From contig OZ243922.1 in the NCBI GenBank assembly GCA_965213905.1, positions 2,852,001 to 2,916,000 on the forward strand: 64,000 bases of DNA, given 5' to 3'. This document shows positions 50,115-57,588 of the stretch, one piece after another; positions within the stretch are counted from its first letter, which is position 1; every line of letters starts with the position of its first letter. Under the pieces are notes generated by a model. It saw nothing but the letters and a program-made list of their open reading frames with translations. It did no database searches and was not told the origin of the DNA. Source of the DNA: SIRX01 sp965213905. GTDB lineage: Bacteria > Actinomycetota > Rubrobacteria > Rubrobacterales > Rubrobacteraceae. The position numbers were made by a program, and so were the translations under genes.

Positions 50115-51011
50115 TTGCAGTTTTTCGGTAGGCGACGCTATGTGGTACCGGCTTTTGCGTTGCTGGTGTTTTTCTGGGGATCAGGGTTTTCAGTGGTGAA
50201 GGTCGGGTTGGAGTATTCGCCGCCTATGATCTTCGCGGGTTTGCGTACCCTGAGTGGGGGGCTCGCTATGCTGCTTGTGGCTACGGTGTGGGGCGGGGAC
50301 TCCCATCTAAGACGCGACTGGCCGATCTTCTTGTTGCTCGCGTCGTTTAATGTGGTGTTCTTTATAGGATTTCAGACTTTAGCGATTCTTTACCTGCCGT
50401 CCGGGACGGCCGCAGTTCTAGTACACTTGCAGCCGATACTAGTGGGACTTCTAGCTTGGTTGATACTGGGCGAGCAGCTCTCGTTCGTCAAGATCATCGG
50501 CCTGGTACTGGGGTTCTCCGGAATAGTTGCGGTGAGCACCGGGAGTATCTCTGGCTTGCTGTCTCCCATTGGATTAGTCTTTGGGGTGGCATCAGCGCTT
50601 TTCTGGGCCTTGGGGACCGTCTACTTTAAACGGTACGAGTCACGAATTTCAACAATGTGGACCGTAGCAATGACGTTCGTGATCGGGGGCGCCGTGCTTA
50701 CGGCTTTCGGGAGTTTGGTTGAGCGATGGTCGGCTATTTCTCCAACGGGTGCATTGTTTGCTAGTCTGACGTACTTAGCGCTAGTTGGCGTAGCAGCGGC
50801 GTGGTTGATCTGGTTCGGACTGATCCGAGCGGGCGAGGCGAGCCGGGTTGCAGCCTATGTTTTTTTCGTACCTCTGGTTGGGATAGTTATCGGGGCGATC
50901 TTTCTCGGTGAGCAACTAACTCCGTCACTACTTGTCGGTGCCGCGTTCACTGTCTCTGGCATTTACCTAGTTAATCGTTCACCCATCGGCAAGGACAAGA
51001 CAATTCGCTAA
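50115..51011 (+). CDS. EamA-family (DMT) transporter
   Basis: A ten-span drug/metabolite transporter of 298 residues with two EamA repeats (SGFSVVKVGLEYSPPMIFAG, then GTVYFKRYESRISTMW). The TTG start has no clear ribosome site, so an internal GTG (50142) may be used. It is the last gene before the right end of the element; it may export a metabolite of the pathway or be unrelated cargo. Confidence 0.87.
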   Translation: MQFFGRRRYVVPAFALLVFFWGSGFSVVKVGLEYSPPMIFAGLRTLSGGLAMLLVATVWGGDSHLRRDWPIFLLLASFNVVFFIGFQTLAILYLPSGTAAVLVHLQPILVGLLAWLILGEQLSFVKIIGLVLGFSGIVAVSTGSISGLLSPIGLVFGVASALFWALGTVYFKRYESRISTMWTVAMTFVIGGAVLTAFGSLVERWSAISPTGALFASLTYLALVGVAAAWLIWFGLIRAGEASRVAAYVFFVPLVGIVIGAIFLGEQLTPSLLVGAAFTVSGIYLVNRSPIGKDKTIR

Positions 51012-51063
51012 ACATGCTAGTTGCGACCGTTCAACTACGATGGTATCAAGGCGACAGAACTGT

Positions 51064-51085
51064 TGTCAGCAGTAGTGTCAGCAGT
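51064..51085 (+). repeat. Right-end paired TGTCAGCAGT repeats (candidate integrase arm sites)
   Basis: TGTCAGCAGT at 51064 and 51076, same strand and near-identical spacing to the pair at the left end. They lie about 110 bases inside the right attachment core. GCGACA also recurs around them (51052, 51089, 51101) and near the left end (21740). Confidence 0.65.
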
Positions 51086-51197
51086 AGAGGCGACACAATA
51101 CGATACTCGGCGACAATATGTCTACGTCATAAGCTACGAATCACCTGCAAATACGTCATTTTGTGTCACTGTGCGATACAGGGCGGACAATACTCAA

Positions 51198-51246
51198 AGC
51201 TCACTCGTAATGAGCAGGTCAGCGGTTCGAGTCCGCTCGTCGGCTC
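51198..51246 (+). repeat. Right attachment core (49-bp direct repeat)
   Basis: Exact copy of the 3' part of tRNA-Thr at 21662-21710, with no 5' half of a tRNA upstream. It marks the chromosome-element junction; the original 3' flank of the tRNA gene follows, including its terminator. Confidence 0.97.
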
Positions 51247-51284
51247 CCTTTGTCCTCTTAGATAAGAAGAATTCGCGAGCTAGA

Positions 51285-51316
51285 GAAAGCCTTCTAAATG
51301 CATTCGGGGGCTTTTT
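51285..51316 (+). terminator. Terminator originally downstream of tRNA-Thr
   Basis: AAAGCC and GGCTTT pair across a 17-base loop and are followed by a T run. It lies 39 bases after the right core, where the tRNA transcript would have ended before the element inserted. Confidence 0.6.
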
Positions 51317-51659
51317 GACGACGGTTTAACAACAACCCGGCCCCGAAGGACTCCTCCGCGGGGGATTATTTTCGAGGAGGGTGCCGTTCCTGGCGCGGGC
51401 GGTGCGGCCCGTCGAGGTGCCGCGGTGGTGGGTGCATCTCTGGAAGGTGACGGAGGCGTGCCCGTTGGGCGGCTGGGAGGCTTTTGTCTGTTTTGCGCGT
51501 TGGGCGGTTGGGGTAATCTAGATCCAACCGCTTTGTGTTTGGGTCGAAGGTGAGGATGCGAAATTGTTGTACGAGGAGCTATAGTCTTTTTCGTTTTCGT
51601 CCGATAATATGAGCGACGAGTTAACGTAACGAAGAATTTTGTTGAGGGGGGAAGTCAGG
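51317..51659. other. Host intergenic region before the glucosaminidase
   Basis: No confident gene. A 46-codon Trp-rich frame from a GTG at 51381 is present but its GAGGAGG would touch the start codon. A GATAAT about 55 bases before the downstream start could be the -10 of the glucosaminidase promoter. Confidence 0.4.
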
Positions 51660-52259
51660 GTGCGGCATCTTGCGATCGTCTTGTTGGCATTATTTCTCGC
51701 TGGAGGTTTGCTGTTGCAGGTCGAGATGGAAGCTTTCGCGGGCACGAACAGTGTTCGGAAACCGGATCAACTCGTCGGCAAGCCGCTACACAGCCAGACG
51801 AAAGCGAAGCGGTATGCCCGTTCGGTGGGGAGCACGCGCTTTATCATGAAGACTATTCCTATCTACTACGAACTGGCGAAGAAACGTAATATAGCCCCGG
51901 ACGTGCTCGTGGCGCAGGCTATTCTCGAAACGGGGCGGGGACGTTACGGCGGCGACTCGAAGCCGTGGAACATGGCGGGGATCAAAAAGGGCGGCATCGT
52001 GGGTGACCGGCCGAGGGACTTCGAGAGGCCTCGTACCGCCCGCAAGGGCGTGAGGATGCACATCAACCACATGGCAGCCTACACGGGCAAGAAGCCGCTC
52101 GGTAAACCTCACGACCGCTTCTACGACGCCCGGGCCGCCCAGAAGAACCGCGGCTGGTGGGTGAGGAGAGTAAGCCACCTGGGTAACGGGGTTTGGGCCA
52201 CCGACTCCAGGTATTCCGGCAAAATCCGGAACATCCTGGACGATATGAGAAAGCACTGA
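51660..52259 (+). CDS. Secreted glucosaminidase-domain protein
   Basis: A 199-residue FlgJ/glucosaminidase-type peptidoglycan hydrolase. The GTG start with a GAGGGGGGAAG site begins a signal peptide (IVLLALFLAGGLLLQVEM, cleavage after EAFA likely). The catalytic domain has VAQAILETGRGRYGGDS with the acid Glu, then KPWNMAGIK and FERPRTARKGVRMHINHMAA. It acts on cell-wall glycan outside the membrane. A longer start at 51639 is less likely. Confidence 0.88.
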   Translation: MRHLAIVLLALFLAGGLLLQVEMEAFAGTNSVRKPDQLVGKPLHSQTKAKRYARSVGSTRFIMKTIPIYYELAKKRNIAPDVLVAQAILETGRGRYGGDSKPWNMAGIKKGGIVGDRPRDFERPRTARKGVRMHINHMAAYTGKKPLGKPHDRFYDARAAQKNRGWWVRRVSHLGNGVWATDSRYSGKIRNILDDMRKH

Positions 52260-52378
52260 CGCGCTTCGTCCCCTTCGCGCAATACAGGACATCCGGCGCC
52301 GAAGAGATGGACGGCTGTCTACGTGAAGAACATCACAAGACTACTGGAGGAGCCAAAGAGAAAATGGTCGTCTGATAG

Positions 52379-52702
52379 ATGCCGCTCTACGCCCTGAACC
52401 TTTTCGACCTGGCGGATAACGACTCCTACCGTCGGTACTCGCGCCGTTCGCCGGAGGCCGTAGGCAAATACGACGGCAAGGTGATCGCGCTCGGCAAGCT
52501 GGACGAGTCCCTGGACGATTCGGACGTTCCTCCCCGCACGGCGATGGTCCTGGTCGAGTGGCCCTCGCGGGAGGCGTTCCAGGGTTTTCTCGACGATCCG
52601 GAGAACGCTGACCTGCACCCGCTGCGCGAGGACGGCACGCGCAACTACCTGTGGTGGAGCTACGAGAGCCTCGAAGACCTGCGCCCGCTGTTCCGGGACT
52701 AA
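52379..52702 (+). CDS. DUF1330-type dimeric alpha-beta barrel protein
   Basis: A 107-residue cytosolic protein with YALNLFDLADNDSYRRYSRR, VLVEWPSREAFQGFLDDPE and a C-terminal WWSYESLEDL. The fold is that of DUF1330/EthD-like small dimers; function unknown. The ribosome site is weak. It ends convergently with a four-base overlap against the next leftward gene. Confidence 0.75.
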   Translation: MPLYALNLFDLADNDSYRRYSRRSPEAVGKYDGKVIALGKLDESLDDSDVPPRTAMVLVEWPSREAFQGFLDDPENADLHPLREDGTRNYLWWSYESLEDLRPLFRD

Positions 52703-53031
52703 GCGGCCTGTACGACGAAGGAAGCCGTAAACAGCAGCCCGCCCGCGAGCAAAAGCGCCGCTGAGGGCCAGAGAAACCTGTCAGCCATACCGGAGACGTA
52801 CCGCGGCCCATCCGGCGACGGGCCCACCCGGTCTCGCACGAGCCCGGCGAGAGAGATGCCCAGCCGCGCCAGGGTGAGGGTGAGAAGCTGCAGAATCAGG
52901 GAGAAGTAAAATAACACCGGCGCGTAACCTCGCGACGGAACTTCCATGACCCCGAGCGATACGAGAGTGCCCGTCAAAACCAGAAAAATAACGGCCAACA
53001 CCGAGAAAACCCGGAGCGCCCGCAGCCTCAT
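52699..53031 (-). CDS. Three-span membrane protein, unknown
   Basis: A 110-residue hydrophobic protein with helices at about 8-29, 39-64 and 86-108 and a positively charged loop (RDRVGPSPDGPRYVSG). No family recognised. Its stop overlaps the end of the DUF1330 gene on the other strand. Confidence 0.65.
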   Translation of the reverse strand: MRLRALRVFSVLAVIFLVLTGTLVSLGVMEVPSRGYAPVLFYFSLILQLLTLTLARLGISLAGLVRDRVGPSPDGPRYVSGMADRFLWPSAALLLAGGLLFTASFVVQAA

Positions 53032-53551
53032 CGAGGGAATTTCGGACTGTAGTTGACGGCTCGCATAGCTTGCAGAGTTTACTACCCCGGGAATTGGGCC
53101 GGCACACGAAATACGCTAGAGCGCACGCCCTCTTGCGAGGGAAGTTTGGAAGAGGCCTGCGGTGAGCGGGTAGCGGAGAAGACGGGGTATTCCGGGCACC
53201 AAGCCCGGCAGGAAGCCGAGGCTTTGTGCAGAGACCCGGCGGTGTTTCTGTTTTTAGCGAAGTTGGTTAAATACCCGCGACACGTAGAAGTACCGGTGGA
53301 AGCTTTTTGATCCTGATCTCCCGGAACTTTCCAAAACAAACTTGCGCGGAATTGTATGCGAAAGTAGTATATATCCAGTTCAAACGGGGAACGATAGTTC
53401 AAAGAGAGGAGAACTGTTGGCGAAAGGGATAAGAGGTTGAGCTTGTCGCGAGCGAGGCACGGGTCGCATGACCTGCTGGCTTACCGTTGCAGCATTAGAT
53501 GGGGACGCCAGCGTAGCAAAAGTACGAGGACCATGATGGAGGAGTTGTTCG
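53032..53551. other. Intergenic region with a possible structured leader
   Basis: No supported gene in these 520 bases; a rightward frame from 53053 and its antisense are both open but without ribosome sites or recognisable content. Upstream of the symporter start, hairpins can form from GGTC-gcat-GACC (53463-53474) and GCTGGC with GCCAGC (about 53476 and 53508), separated by purine-rich segments. This could be a 5' leader with regulatory folding, but no known riboswitch consensus is met. Confidence 0.35.
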
Positions 53552-55144
53552 ATGTCTGATCGGTTTGAGATAGGTGCAATAGACCTCACCATAATAATCG
53601 CTTACCTGGTCTTGAGCCGGATCATACCGCTACTGTTCGCCGGCAAAAACGAAACCTCCGACGACTACTTCCTCGGCGGGCGCAACTTTATCTGGCCTCT
53701 CGTCGGGCTCTCACTCGTCGCTACCAACATGTCCGGCGCCACTTATGTGGGGCTGGCCGGGGCCGGTTATTCCGGAGGAATTTCGGTCTACGCTTACGAG
53801 TGGATGACGACGGTAATCCTGGCTATCTTTATCTTCTTTATCCTGCCTTTCTATCTGCGGTCCGAAGTTTTCACCCTGCCCGAGTTCCTCAACAACCGCT
53901 TTGACCAACGCTCGCGGCTAACGTTTGCGGGGTTCAACCTCTTCGCCAACATGTTCATAGACATGGCCGCGGCCCTTTATGCGGGGGCGTTGGTGATCCG
54001 GGCAATATTCCCGGTGATACCGTTGTGGATAGATATAGCGATTCTTGCAACGTTGGCGGCTGTCTATACGATCTTCGGCGGGTTGGGGGCCGTCATGATC
54101 AGCGACTCTTTCCAGGCCAGCCTTACGCTTATCGGCGGGGCCGTGGTGTTCTTTATAACGCTTTCTCAAATACCCTCTTGGGACGCCGTAACCGAGCAGG
54201 CCGGAGAAGGGAAAATGAGCCTTATCCTGCCGATAGGAAACGAGACCCTGCCGTGGCCCGGACTCATTACCGGCGTGGTCATTATCGGTTTATATTATTG
54301 GACGACAAACCAGTTAGTCGTCCAGCGAACGCTGGGCGCCCGCAGCCTGGACCACGGGCGTTGGGGGTCGCTCTTGGCGGGTTTTGTGAAGCTGTCGTTC
54401 CTCTTCTTCTTTATCCTGCCGGGAACCTTCGCCATCGTCTTGTATCCTAACCTTCAGAACCCGGACCTCGTGTTTCCGACGCTGGTCTTTGACCTGCTGC
54501 CGGTCGGCATTCGAGGTGTCCTGCTCGCGGCTATAATCGCGGCCATCACCTCGACGGTGGACTCTATCCTCAACTCGGCCTCGACGGTGGTTACGATGGA
54601 CTTCGTAAGAACCTTCCGGCCGGATACTAGCCAGCAGAGCCTCGTTCGTATCGGGCAGCTTGCGACCGTCGGCGCTTTGATCGTTGCCGTGATCTGGGCC
54701 CCCACCATCGCCCAGTTCCAGACGCTCTATGGATACTTGCAGTCCATACTCTCTTATACGGTGCCGCCGGTTGTCGCAGTCTTCTTCCTGGGTATTTTGT
54801 GGAGGCGGATAAACGCGACGGCGGCTTTCCTCACCCTGATTATCTTGATACCGTTGGGTGTTGTGGGCTTCGTGCTTAACGCAATACTCCAGGTCTTCGG
54901 GGAGCCGCTGCACTTCCTGTACGTGGCCGGTATTTTGTTCGTTACTTCGCTGGTAATGCTGGTGGTTGTCAGCCTGCTCGGCGATCCGCCGAGCGAGGAA
55001 CAGACGGAAGGCAAGACCTGGGAATCGAGGTACTGGACCGAGGAGACCGAGAACCTGCGGGGTACGCCTCTCCTCATCAACTACCGGTTCCTGTCTATCG
55101 TAATGTTAGTTTCGACGGCCGTGATCGTCTACATCTTCCGGTAG
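53552..55144 (+). CDS. Sodium:solute symporter (SLC5/SSS family)
   Basis: A 530-residue membrane protein with about thirteen helices. Signatures include DDYFLGGRNFIWPLVGLSLV, a GLGAVMISDSFQA helix and the AAIIAAITSTVDSILNSAST sodium-binding segment. GGAGGAG precedes the ATG. It leads a short unit with a solute-binding lipoprotein. Substrate (sugar, amino acid or organic acid) is not evident. Confidence 0.9.
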   Translation: MSDRFEIGAIDLTIIIAYLVLSRIIPLLFAGKNETSDDYFLGGRNFIWPLVGLSLVATNMSGATYVGLAGAGYSGGISVYAYEWMTTVILAIFIFFILPFYLRSEVFTLPEFLNNRFDQRSRLTFAGFNLFANMFIDMAAALYAGALVIRAIFPVIPLWIDIAILATLAAVYTIFGGLGAVMISDSFQASLTLIGGAVVFFITLSQIPSWDAVTEQAGEGKMSLILPIGNETLPWPGLITGVVIIGLYYWTTNQLVVQRTLGARSLDHGRWGSLLAGFVKLSFLFFFILPGTFAIVLYPNLQNPDLVFPTLVFDLLPVGIRGVLLAAIIAAITSTVDSILNSASTVVTMDFVRTFRPDTSQQSLVRIGQLATVGALIVAVIWAPTIAQFQTLYGYLQSILSYTVPPVVAVFFLGILWRRINATAAFLTLIILIPLGVVGFVLNAILQVFGEPLHFLYVAGILFVTSLVMLVVVSLLGDPPSEEQTEGKTWESRYWTEETENLRGTPLLINYRFLSIVMLVSTAVIVYIFR

Positions 55145-55197
55145 GGAAAGGGAGGCGGGCAACACGTAACACCGAAACGCAAAAAGGAGGAGTGTGG

Positions 55198-56607
55198 ATG
55201 AATAGGGAAAGGAATACGGCGGCAAGGCTTTCCGCCGCCGGCCGGCGCTACAGCCGCCGGGATTTTCTGAGGCTCGGCGGGGCCGGTCTCGCGGGAGCGG
55301 CCTTATTGGGCACCGCGGCTTGCGGCGGAAACGACCCCGGTGGGGGTGACTCGTCGAACATAGTATTCACCTACGGGCCCACGGGAGACGACGATTCGAG
55401 GACCGTGCAGGAGCTGGTAGACCGCTTCAACCAGGAAAACGAGCAGGGCATCACGGTAGAGTTTGACGAGCGCTCCGAAGTCACCGACGAGTATTTTCGT
55501 TCGCTGGTATCGGACTTTCAAGCCGGTTCCTCGAACGTTGACGTAATCGCCGGCGACGTGGTGTGGAGCGCAGAGTTCGCCGACAACAACTGGATCGAAG
55601 ACCTCAGCGGCCGGATGTACTCTGATTACGATCCCCAGGTCCCCGACGCGTTTTTGCAGGCGCCGATGAGCTCGGTTTCATACCAGAACAGCCTGTGGGG
55701 CGTGCCGTGGTTCACCGATGTCGGGGTGCTCTACTACCGTCAGGACCTCCTCGAAGAGGCCGGCCTCGGCGACGCGCCCGCAACCTGGGAGGGCCTGAAA
55801 GACGCGGCGAACCAGGTCACGGAGCAGACCGGCACCCAATACGGCTTCGTCTTTCAGGGGGCCGACTACGAAGGCGGGGTCGTTAACGGCCTGGAGTACA
55901 TCTGGAATGCCGGCGGGGAAGTCCTGGACGGTAACATCAGCACTTCGGCCCCGGGTACGCCCGTATCCATCTCCCCGAACCTGGTGGCGATAGACAGCGA
56001 GAGCGCGGCCCAGGGCCTCCAGGTCGAGCGCAGCATGATCGCCGACGGCGTGTCCCCCCGGGAGGTCGCGGAGTTTACGGAAACCGATTCCAACGACATC
56101 TTCAAGGCCGGCAACGCGGTGTTCCAACGCGGCTGGCCGTACATGTACGCCACTTTTGGGAGCGACGACTCGCAGATAAGCCAGGATCAGGTCGGCGTCG
56201 CCCCGCTACCTACCACTGAGGAGACGCAGCAAAGCTTCAGTTGCCTCGGTGGCTGGAATATGTACCTTAACGCTTCGTCCCAAAACAAAAACGCCGCCTG
56301 GGAGTTCATAAAGTGGATCACCGCTTCCGAGCAGCAAAGCTTCCGGGCGACCGAAGGGTCTTTCTTGCCGACGCTAAACAGCCTCTACGAAGACCAGGAA
56401 ATTTTGAACCAGGTGCCGATCGTGGAGCGGACGCGGGATATAGTTAGGGAAGACGCCCGCTCGCGGCCCGTCACCCCGTACTACTCGCTCATTTCCGGGA
56501 GGCTCGCCGGCGGGTTCCATTCCGCCCTCACCGGCGAGACCGACCCTCAACAGGTTGTGCAAAGCCTTCAGGAAGAGATGCAAAACGTAATAAACCAACG
56601 GGGTTGA
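55198..56607 (+). CDS. Extracellular solute-binding lipoprotein with Tat signal
   Basis: A 469-residue ABC-type (family 1) binding protein. The N-terminus has a twin-arginine signal SRRDFLRLGG followed by a hydrophobic core and lipobox (GTAACGG), so it is exported folded and lipid-anchored. The mature part has FSCLGGWNMYLNASSQNKNA and WEFIKWITASE, typical of sugar-binding proteins (trehalose/maltose type). ATG with GGAGGAG is chosen over a GTG two codons earlier. No ABC permease or ATPase gene is adjacent. Confidence 0.88.
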   Translation: MNRERNTAARLSAAGRRYSRRDFLRLGGAGLAGAALLGTAACGGNDPGGGDSSNIVFTYGPTGDDDSRTVQELVDRFNQENEQGITVEFDERSEVTDEYFRSLVSDFQAGSSNVDVIAGDVVWSAEFADNNWIEDLSGRMYSDYDPQVPDAFLQAPMSSVSYQNSLWGVPWFTDVGVLYYRQDLLEEAGLGDAPATWEGLKDAANQVTEQTGTQYGFVFQGADYEGGVVNGLEYIWNAGGEVLDGNISTSAPGTPVSISPNLVAIDSESAAQGLQVERSMIADGVSPREVAEFTETDSNDIFKAGNAVFQRGWPYMYATFGSDDSQISQDQVGVAPLPTTEETQQSFSCLGGWNMYLNASSQNKNAAWEFIKWITASEQQSFRATEGSFLPTLNSLYEDQEILNQVPIVERTRDIVREDARSRPVTPYYSLISGRLAGGFHSALTGETDPQQVVQSLQEEMQNVINQRG

Positions 56608-56716
56608 GTTTCGGCTTTTAATTTTCGGGGGCGGGCAGTATCCTCCGTCCCTGAAAAATTTTGAAAGGGTGGCCGGGTTTGCCGGCCCGCCCGCCCATAA
56701 CCCGGGCGGAGCTTTG

Positions 56717-57166
56717 CTATCCGGAACCTATCTCTATGCGGCTGGGGTCCTGGGGAGCCGCGCCGCCCGCGACTAGGACTTCCAGCATTCCGTTTTCGAA
56801 GTTGGCGCTGATGGCTGATTCTTCCACGCCTTCGGGGAGGGTCATGCTGCGCCGAAAGTTTCCGTAGTGGCGCTCGTGCGCGTAGTAGACGACGTCCTCC
56901 GGACGGTCGGTGCGTTCACCCGAGATGGTCAAAATTCCGTTGGAGAGCGTAACGTCCAACGCGTCTTGGGCGACGCCCGCGATCTCACACCGGATGATAA
57001 GGTCTTGCCCTTTCGCGTAGATATCCGTCGTCGGAACCCAGGCGTTTGCGTGAGAACGCTCCTCCGGTTCAGGCTCGTGGCCGGTGAACCACCGCTGGCG
57101 CATCCTATTAGTTTCGCTTATGGTGTCTATGAAACCCCGAAACGGGTTGTTTTTCTCGTTCGCCAC
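56717..57166 (-). CDS. Hsp20/alpha-crystallin family chaperone
   Basis: A 149-residue small heat-shock protein. The alpha-crystallin domain spans about residues 43-135 with DLIIRCEIAGVAQDALDVTL, NGILTISGERT and the FENGMLEVLVAGG strand; a C-terminal IEIGSG may replace the usual IxI. It would hold unfolded proteins in the cytosol. AGGAGGTAAG-like bases lie upstream of the start. Confidence 0.92.
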   Translation of the reverse strand: MANEKNNPFRGFIDTISETNRMRQRWFTGHEPEPEERSHANAWVPTTDIYAKGQDLIIRCEIAGVAQDALDVTLSNGILTISGERTDRPEDVVYYAHERHYGNFRRSMTLPEGVEESAISANFENGMLEVLVAGGAAPQDPSRIEIGSG

Positions 57167-57238
57167 CGGACTTACCTCCTGTTCTTCGCGTAATCCGCCC
57201 GAACCACAAACCGCTATGCGACCGCTATGCAGACCTCG

Positions 57239-57487
57239 CTACTCGTTCTCGACCTCGCCGCTCTCCTGATCCTGCAAGTCCTCGGATACGGAGGGCCGCA
57301 TCCAACTGACCGAACTCCACGGGACGAAGATGGGGGTTTCCTTCATATCCCCGTTTTTGTACACGTAGGCCAGCCCGGTTTCGTTCGTGTTTTTAACAAT
57401 TACCAACTCAGACTCCGGGGCGCCCGTGCGGGCGAGCAGTACATCCTCCCCGACCCAAGACTCTGGTATCTGTTTCTCCACTTTCAT
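57239..57487 (-). CDS. Hypothetical 82-residue protein
   Basis: A small beta-rich acidic protein (GEDVLLARTGAPESELVIVK, IFVPWSSVSWMRPS) with a GGAGG ribosome site before the ATG. No family recognised. It lies between hsp20 and the BCCT transporter in the same direction. Confidence 0.7.
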   Translation of the reverse strand: MKVEKQIPESWVGEDVLLARTGAPESELVIVKNTNETGLAYVYKNGDMKETPIFVPWSSVSWMRPSVSEDLQDQESGEVENE

Positions 57488-57588
57488 ACCTCCACAGATC
57501 GCTAACCAAACTACTGAAGTTTAACTTTTGCCGTGGAGAAGGCGGATGAAAAGTCCAACCGCCTTCTCCACGCTTTCGATGGTCCGGT

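Larger units (their letters stand above)
21662..51246. mobile_element. Integrative element inserted in tRNA-Thr
   Basis: Boundaries are two perfect 49-bp direct repeats of the tRNA-Thr 3' half. A tyrosine integrase and an excisionase-like gene sit next to the left repeat and read toward it. Paired TGTCAGCAGT repeats lie inside each end. The backbone carries a VirD4/TraG-like ATPase and a replication-relaxation protein; cargo comprises restriction/toxin genes and a carboxylate catabolic cluster. Much of the interior is visibly less GC-rich than its surroundings. No complete type IV secretion set or recognisable relaxase is present, so it is probably a mobilisable element or an unusual conjugative one. 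Confidence 0.93.

Noticed and set aside
51198..51246. A second tRNA-Thr gene
   Set aside because: The 5' acceptor and D arm are missing; it is the att copy of the tRNA 3' end.
51381..51521. 46-codon Trp-rich frame before the glucosaminidase
   Set aside because: The GAGGAGG is directly against the GTG, and no homologous pattern is recognisable.
53053..53310. 85-codon rightward frame
   Set aside because: No ribosome site and no recognisable content; the antisense is equally open.
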